Source of the DNA: Streptomyces hygroscopicus subsp. hygroscopicus
GTDB taxonomy: Bacteria; Actinomycetota; Actinomycetes; Streptomycetales; Streptomycetaceae
Length of the DNA: 49,020 bases
Direction: 5' to 3'
NCBI RefSeq assembly: GCF_001553455.1
Contig: NZ_BBOX01000065.1
Location: forward strand, 1 to 49,020
The translations under genes and the position numbers were made by a program. Positions within the stretch are counted from its first letter, which is position 1, and each line of letters starts with the position of its first letter. Under the pieces are notes generated by a model. The model was not told the DNA's origin and did not search any database. It saw nothing but the letters and a program-made list of their open reading frames with translations. Shown here piece after piece: positions 42,136-49,020 of the stretch.

Positions 42136-43737
42136 ATGCGAGCGGTGGGGAAGGCCGTCTTCGGAGCGGTGTCGGCGGGGCTCCTGGGGATCGCCGGGTA
42201 CGGCGGGTACAACCTGTACCGGGGGGTGACCGGCGGCGACACCACGGGCCTCCACGACGGCCCGGTGACCGCGGACGAGGCCCGGCAGACGGCGCGCGAG
42301 TTCCTCGACGCCTGGGCGGACGGCAATGACATGCTGGCCTCGGGGCTCACCAACAACGCGGAGGCGGCGCTCGGCGCACTGAGCGGCTACCGCGACGACG
42401 CGCATGTGAAGAAGGTGACCGTCACCCCCGGTCCGGCGCGGAACACCACGGTGCCCTTCACCGTCAAGGCCGAGGTGGTCTTCGACGAGGCCCGTTCGAC
42501 CTGGACCTACACCTCGCGGCTGACCGTGGTGCGCGGCCGGACGACGAAGAAGCCACTGGTCGACTGGCGGCCCTCGGTCCTCCATCCCCGGCTCGGGACC
42601 ACCGAGTCGCTGCGGACGGACCTGGCGGACGATCCGCCGCTGCGGGTGCTGGACCGGGACGGCAAGGAGCTGCGGCAGGGCCGTTATCCCTCGCTCGACC
42701 CGGTGCTGACCGCGCTGCGGTCGAGATACGGGTCGGACGCGGGGGGCACCCCGCGGGTGGAGGTGTCGACGGTCGAGTCCGACGGCACCACCGGGGCGAC
42801 GCTCCATGTGGTGACGAAGGGCAAGCCCGGCACCCTGCGCACCACCCTCGACCCGGCGGTCCAAAAGCGCGCGGAGAAGGCGGTGGCCTCGCGCGACGGC
42901 GCCTCCGTGGTGGCGCTCAGACCCAGCACCGGGGAGATCCTGGCGGTGGCCAACTCCGACCGGACCGAGTTCAACGCCGCCCTCCAGGGGCAGACCGCGC
43001 CGGGGTCGACGTTCAAGATAGTCACCGCGGCCACCCTGCTGGAGGCGGGCAAGGTCACCCCGGGCCTCCCGGTGCCGTGCCCGAAGACGGCGGCGTACGC
43101 GCAGGGCATGACGTTCCACAACGTCGAGGGCAGCGCGAACCCGGGCGCCACCTTCGCGCAGGACTTCGCGGCGTCCTGCAACACCGCGTTCGTCTCGCTG
43201 GCCGGAGCCGTGCCCGACGGCGCGGTGGCCGAGGAGGCGCGGGCCGTGTTCGGGATCGGGCTGGACTGGCGGGTGGGGGTCACCACCTTCGACGGCGCGG
43301 TGCCCAGCGGGGCGGGCGACGACAAGGCGGCCGCGATGATCGGCCAGGGCACCGTCCAGACGAATCCGCTGATCATGGCGTCGGTCGCGGCCACCGCCCG
43401 GACCGGCACCTTCAAGCAGCCCGTCCTGGTGCCGCCGTCCGTCGACCACCGGGAGATCGCCACCAGCGACCGCAGCCTGAGCCCGGCCACCGTCGCACAG
43501 CTGAAGGCCATGATGCGGCTGACCGCGACGAGCGGCACCGCCGCGCGGGCGATGTCCGGGCTGACCGGGGACATCGGCGCCAAGACGGGCTCGGCCGAGA
43601 TCGACGACCAGGCCCGGACCAACGCCTGGTTCACCGGCTACCGGAACGATGTGGCGGCCGCCGCCATGGTCACCGGCGGCGGCCACGGCGGGGACGCCGC
43701 CGGGCCGCTCGTCCGCGCGGTGCTCGAGGCCGGCTGA
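42136..43737 (+). CDS. Class B penicillin-binding protein (transpeptidase) with NTF2-like domain
   Basis: 533 residues. A single N-terminal membrane helix (AVFGAVSAGLLGIAGYGGY) anchors it with the bulk outside. Residues 45-160 form an NTF2-like domain as in MecA and many actinobacterial PBPs. The transpeptidase domain (about 245-533) has the active-site SxxK in GSTFKIV, SxN in SCNTAF and KTG in AKTGSAE. It would cross-link peptidoglycan during growth or sporulation. The PBP dimerisation part is short. It is convergent with the DUF4180 gene. Confidence 0.92.
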   Translation: MRAVGKAVFGAVSAGLLGIAGYGGYNLYRGVTGGDTTGLHDGPVTADEARQTAREFLDAWADGNDMLASGLTNNAEAALGALSGYRDDAHVKKVTVTPGPARNTTVPFTVKAEVVFDEARSTWTYTSRLTVVRGRTTKKPLVDWRPSVLHPRLGTTESLRTDLADDPPLRVLDRDGKELRQGRYPSLDPVLTALRSRYGSDAGGTPRVEVSTVESDGTTGATLHVVTKGKPGTLRTTLDPAVQKRAEKAVASRDGASVVALRPSTGEILAVANSDRTEFNAALQGQTAPGSTFKIVTAATLLEAGKVTPGLPVPCPKTAAYAQGMTFHNVEGSANPGATFAQDFAASCNTAFVSLAGAVPDGAVAEEARAVFGIGLDWRVGVTTFDGAVPSGAGDDKAAAMIGQGTVQTNPLIMASVAATARTGTFKQPVLVPPSVDHREIATSDRSLSPATVAQLKAMMRLTATSGTAARAMSGLTGDIGAKTGSAEIDDQARTNAWFTGYRNDVAAAAMVTGGGHGGDAAGPLVRAVLEAG

Positions 43738-43755
43738 GCCCCAGGGCGCGCCGGA

Positions 43756-44118
43756 TCAGCTCTTCAGCCGTTCCCGCAACTCCTCGATGTCCGCCAGGAA
43801 CCACGTCTGCCGTCCCCGATTGCACTCGCGGACGAAGTCCCGCAGCGCCGAACTGTCCTCCGTATGACGGGAGATGTCGCCGAGGACCACCAGCCCCATG
43901 GCGTATTGCACGAACTTCTGGATGATGTCCCCGGCCACGCGCGTGCTCAGCCGGAAGAACGCCTCGTCGAACCGCTCGACCGGAAGGACGACCCACTGGG
44001 CGCCCTGGTACCCGGCGTCGCCGATGAGATCCAGCGCGTCGCGTTCACCGCCGATGGTCCCGCCCTCGGGGGCGCACAGCAGGACGGGGACGTCGTGGAT
44101 CGTCAGCAGCTCGCTCAT
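43756..44118 (-). CDS. DUF4180 family protein
   Basis: 120 residues, soluble. Family pattern: LTIHDVPVLLCAPEGGTIGG at the start, DALDLIGDAGYQGAQWVVLP, FFRLSTRVAGDIIQKFVQY and a closing RDFVRECNRGRQTWFLADIE. The function of DUF4180 is unknown. ATG 44118 has no ribosome site; TAGCCT seven bases upstream suggests a leaderless transcript. Longer upstream starts run into unrelated sequence. It is monocistronic, facing away from the ROK regulator gene. Confidence 0.88.
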   Translation of the reverse strand: MSELLTIHDVPVLLCAPEGGTIGGERDALDLIGDAGYQGAQWVVLPVERFDEAFFRLSTRVAGDIIQKFVQYAMGLVVLGDISRHTEDSSALRDFVRECNRGRQTWFLADIEELRERLKS

Positions 44119-44264
44119 GGCGGCCAGGCTAATGCCGCGACCGGACGCGGTCGACGGCATGACGGGTGCCCGCCCCGCAGGGGGTGCCGCCCGATGGCCT
44201 CCCCCAGCCGCCCCGAGCCGCCCCCAGGCTCCCCCAGGCTTCGTACAAGGGTTGTGCGAAGAGG

Positions 44265-44294
44265 TTGTCCATGGTCCGGCACCCGCTCTAGCCT
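44265..44294 (+). promoter_or_regulatory. Probable promoter of the ROK regulator gene
   Basis: TTGTCC (44265-44270) and TAGCCT (44289-44294) are separated by 18 bases, 51 bp before GTG 44346. Confidence 0.5.
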
Positions 44295-44345
44295 GGCGCG
44301 GCACCCGACAGCACAGCACCTGCCCGCGCGGAGGGGGATTCCGGC

Positions 44346-45581
44346 GTGAAGCGCACGTCCCGCGACATACGCACCGCCAACCGCTACGGGGTGCTGCGGC
44401 ATGTCGTCGCCGCATCCCCCGTCTCCCGGCAGGAGCTGGCCGCCGCGACGGGGCTGAGCCTGGCCACCGTCGCGAATCTCGTCGGTGAGCTGCTCGGCCT
44501 CGGGATGCTGGTCGAGGTCGGGTTCGAGGACTCCGACGGCGGCCGGCCGCGCGGTCTGGTCGCGGTCAACTCCTCGAAGGGCGCGCTGATCGGTGTGGAT
44601 GTGGCGGAGACGTACATCCATGCGGAGCTGTTCGATCTGACGCTGACCGTGCGGGCCCGCGCGGACGCGGAGGTGCGCCCGGAGGAGAACGACCCGGCCG
44701 AGGTGGTGGCGCGTATCGCCGCCGCCGTGTCCTCGGTGGTCCAGCAGGCGGGAGTGGCCGCGGACCGGGTGCTGGGCGTCGGCGTCAGCGTGCCGGGACA
44801 GGTGGACCGCGAGGGCGGGGTGTCGGTCTTCGCCCCCAACTGGGACTGGCATGACGTGCCGCTGCTGCGGCTGCTGGCCGAGCACCTCCCCCACCCGCTC
44901 CACCTCGACAATCCGCTGCGCGCCTGCACCGTGGCCGAGCAGTGGTTCGGGGCGGCGCGCGGACGGGATGACGCGGTGGTGGTCAACCTCGGTACGGGCG
45001 TGGGGGCCGGGCTCGCGCTCGGCGGCACCCTGCACCGCGGGGTCAGCAACAGCGCCGGGGAGTGGGGGCACACCACCCTGGTCCTGGACGGACGGCCGTG
45101 CCACTGCGGCAACCAGGGATGTGTGGAGGGCTATGCCGGCGCCCCCGGCATCATGCGGACCCTGCGCGAGCTGAGCCCCGACAGCCCGCTGCTGCACCCG
45201 GACGGCCAGACGGCGACCATCGAGGCGCTCGGCCGGGGCCTCGCGGAGGGCGACCCGGTGGCCGTGAAGGTCGTGCACACCACCGCGCGCTACCTCGGCG
45301 CCGCCCTCGCCGATCTGGTCAACCTGCTCAACCCGGAGCTGATCGTGCTCAGCGGCTGGGTCGCGGCCACCCTCGGTGAGCCGCTGCTCGCCGAGGTGCG
45401 GGAGGCGGTGGCGGTGCGCGCGCTGCGCCGCCCGCTGGCGAACACCGAGATCGTGCTGTGCCCGATCCCGTCCAATCCGGTGAGCCTCGGCGCGGCCACG
45501 TTCGCCCTGGAGGGCTCGCTCGCGTCGGTGGGCCCGAAGAACCGCCGCACCTCGCCGAGATGGCGCGGCACTCCCGTGTGA
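44346..45581 (+). CDS. ROK-family transcriptional regulator
   Basis: 411 residues. N-terminal winged helix (VSRQELAAATGLSLATVANL) followed by a ROK sugar-kinase-like domain: VGVSVPGQVDREGG, VVNLGTGVGAGLALGG, GEWGHTTL and the zinc-binding CHCGNQGCVEGYAG. Such proteins repress sugar or amino-sugar genes, or sometimes activate them. Its targets are not obvious here; the beta-galactosidase gene downstream is on the same strand but 1.3 kb away across a degenerate region. GTG 44346 has GGAGGGGG upstream. The last codons run into a 36-bp tandem repeat, so the C-terminal end (about 5 residues) may be recent. Confidence 0.92.
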   Translation: MKRTSRDIRTANRYGVLRHVVAASPVSRQELAAATGLSLATVANLVGELLGLGMLVEVGFEDSDGGRPRGLVAVNSSKGALIGVDVAETYIHAELFDLTLTVRARADAEVRPEENDPAEVVARIAAAVSSVVQQAGVAADRVLGVGVSVPGQVDREGGVSVFAPNWDWHDVPLLRLLAEHLPHPLHLDNPLRACTVAEQWFGAARGRDDAVVVNLGTGVGAGLALGGTLHRGVSNSAGEWGHTTLVLDGRPCHCGNQGCVEGYAGAPGIMRTLRELSPDSPLLHPDGQTATIEALGRGLAEGDPVAVKVVHTTARYLGAALADLVNLLNPELIVLSGWVAATLGEPLLAEVREAVAVRALRRPLANTEIVLCPIPSNPVSLGAATFALEGSLASVGPKNRRTSPRWRGTPV

Positions 45582-45674
45582 CGACGGAAGCGGACCGGAC
45601 CAGGCACTCCCGGGTGACAACGGAAGCGGACCGGGCCAGGCACTCCTGGGTGACGACGGAAGCGGACCGGGCCG
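45567..45674 (+). repeat. Three tandem copies of a 36-bp unit
   Basis: Units begin at 45567, 45603 and 45639 (GGCACTCC...), with a few substitutions between copies. The length is a multiple of three and stays open in one plus frame (RHSRVTTEADRA type), but the ROK gene stops inside the first copy at 45579-45581. This is a minisatellite at the edge of the rearranged segment. Confidence 0.85.
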
Positions 45675-45770
45675 ACGGACCCGGCGGGCGCGGCTGGAGC
45701 CCCTCGCGGGCGGTTGCGGAACCGCTCCCCACGGCCCCGGAGTCCTAGCTCAGACACCAGCCGCAAGGTA

Positions 45771-45807
45771 GGTCGCGGGTAGCGGGTCGAGTCCCGTCAC
45801 GGCGGCT
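45771..45807 (+). other. tRNA-like 3' relic (T arm)
   Basis: The run GGTCGCGGGT, then GCGGGTCGAGTCCCGTC and GGCGGCT resembles the variable loop, T arm and acceptor end of an actinobacterial tRNA (AGGTCGCGGGTTCGAGTCCCG type). The T loop is one base short and there is no matching anticodon or D arm, so it is not a working tRNA. Such relics are often old integration sites. Confidence 0.35.
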
Positions 45808-45818
45808 ACCGCGGAGCT

Positions 45819-45847
45819 CCGCGCCGATCGGTGACCGGTCGGCGCGG
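45819..45847 (-). terminator. Hairpin after the flavoprotein remnant
   Basis: Perfect nine-base arms CCGCGCCGA (45819-45827) and TCGGCGCGG (45839-45847) around 11 bases, eight bp beyond the stop of the minus-strand flavoprotein fragment. Confidence 0.55.
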
Positions 45848-45854
45848 ACCCGGT

Positions 45855-46250
45855 CTACCGGTTCGCGGCTTCGCGAGAGGCGATCCGGTTCGTGCGACCG
45901 ACCGCGCGGCCCACCGCGTTGCGCACCGCGAGGCCCGGCCGGGTGCGGGGCACCATGAGCCTGGAGAGCAGACCGACGCGTCGCTGCCGCGGGCCTACCT
46001 CACGGCGGAGCCGCGACTCGTAGGCGGCGAAGGCGCGGGCGTGATCACCGGGATGGGCGGCGAGCTCTTCTGCGAGGGCGTACGCGCCCGCCATCGCCAT
46101 GCTGGACCCGTCGCCCAGCAGGGCTGTCGCCGCCGCCGCGTCCCCGAGCAGTACGACCCGTCCGCGGGACCACGAGGGCATCCGGACGGTGGTCAGGGGG
46201 TCGAAGAACGGAGCCGGGTGGTCGAGGAACGTCGCCACGAGTTCCGGTGC
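45855..46250 (-). pseudogene. C-terminal fragment of an FAD-dependent monooxygenase
   Basis: About 130 residues of the C-terminal third of a PHBH-type flavoprotein hydroxylase: VRMPSWSRGRVVLLGDAAAA contains the GD motif that binds FAD ribose. GSSMAMAGAYALAEELAAHP and YESRLRREVGP are the helices that follow. The FAD-binding N-terminus is missing. Near 46250 the frame runs into the opposite-strand recombinase fragment, so the gene was cut by a rearrangement. The stop codon and terminator are intact. Confidence 0.75.
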
Positions 46251-46520
46251 CCAGCCTCGATCTGGCGGCGGTCGTCGTGCCCCGCCGCGGCATCGACCTC
46301 GCCACACTCGCCAAGGAGCTGCGCGCCAGCGACGTCGGGCTGGAGTTCCTCACCGGGGAGTTGCAGGGCACGCACGACCCGAGCGGCGTCGTCTTCACCG
46401 TGCTGGCCGCGCTGTCCGGGATGGAACGCGAGTACATCCGCGACCGCACCCTCGAAGGCCACGAGTCCGCCCGCCGACGCGGCACGACCATCGGAGGCGC
46501 CGGCGTCACCAACGACTCCA
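46250..46520 (+). pseudogene. Serine recombinase (resolvase/invertase) fragment
   Basis: The plus frame reads RGIDLATLAKELRASDVGLE, then FSLT-like sequence FLTGELQGTHDPSGVVFTVL, AALSGMEREYIRDRTLEGHE and SARRRG. This is the part of a resolvase catalytic domain from helix D to helix E and into the DNA-binding linker. The N-terminal catalytic serine region and the C-terminal helix-turn-helix are missing. It abuts the flavoprotein remnant directly. Confidence 0.65.
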
Positions 46521-46625
46521 TTGCCGTTCGACGCCTCGAAGCCCGGCGCCGCCCTGACGGGACGTCGGCGGCGCCGTCCGGCCCACTTCGTCCAACCCCT
46601 TGCCGAAGTCTTCGTCCATGGCTAA

Positions 46626-49020
<2,395 letters not shown>

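Noticed and set aside
45744..45810. Functional tRNA gene
   Set aside because: Only a T-arm-like and acceptor-like part can be matched; the T loop is short and no anticodon or D stem can be placed.

Overview
This is chromosomal DNA of a high-GC actinomycete, almost certainly Streptomyces. Coding regions are about 70% G+C with strongly GC-biased third positions. GTG starts are common, ATGA/GTGA gene overlaps recur, and there are Scr1/DUF397-type regulators, a SpoIIE-type phosphatase with an anti-sigma ATPase domain, secreted GH10/CE4 enzymes and a noncanonical P450 of a Streptomyces type.

Layout. 1-2392 (minus strand): the N-terminal ketosynthase of a large polyketide synthase that runs off the left edge, preceded by an NAD-dependent epimerase-like gene. 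2567-9703: a stress or dormancy island holding a KimA-like potassium transporter, a DUF1931 histone-fold protein, a cyclic-nucleotide-binding/thioredoxin-reductase-like fusion, a UBP zinc-finger protein, a TrxC-type thioredoxin and a glutathione-independent formaldehyde dehydrogenase-like enzyme. The island also carries two deletion products: the tail of an Hsp20 gene and a mini-gene joining the first residues of DnaK to the C-terminus of ClpB. 9928-13142: a PAS-PAS-GAF-SpoIIE-HATPase phosphatase followed by decayed fragments (phosphatase tail, transposase piece). 13195-14631: a P450 lacking the ExxR motif.

14938-23426 (minus): a six-gene glycoside operon with a sugar-binding lipoprotein, two ABC permeases, a LacI regulator, a GH5-like enzyme and a GH3 beta-glycosidase. 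It ends in a strong hairpin and has a TTAAC-N5-GTTAA operator candidate at its head. Divergent from it are a secreted GH10 xylanase with CBM2 and a CE4 acetylxylan-esterase-like deacetylase, behind a CCGAAAA-C-TTTTCGG palindrome. 26256-31613: a PRMT-like methyltransferase, a small class I methyltransferase, an Scr1/DUF397 regulator pair, a small hypothetical gene and a flavin monooxygenase.

32024-41705: the clearest metabolic unit. A divergent LacI regulator sits beside rhaI - rhaEW - rhaB - lutA - lutB - lutC. Together these could convert L-rhamnose through rhamnulose, rhamnulose-1-phosphate and lactaldehyde to dihydroxyacetone phosphate, L-lactate and then pyruvate. Two matching TGAA...TTCA operators flank the promoter region, and the operon ends in two interlocked, mutually exclusive perfect inverted repeats. 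41904-45581: a leaderless small gene, a class B penicillin-binding protein, a DUF4180 protein and a ROK regulator.

45567-46938 is a recombination scar: 36-bp tandem repeats, a tRNA-like T-arm relic, a truncated flavoprotein, a serine-recombinase fragment and the tail of an ABC sugar permease whose stop codon still overlaps the start of a GH2 beta-galactosidase. The galactosidase runs off the right edge. Several genes carry in-frame minisatellites (P450 tail, GH3 linker, LutC N-terminus, galactosidase glycine tract).
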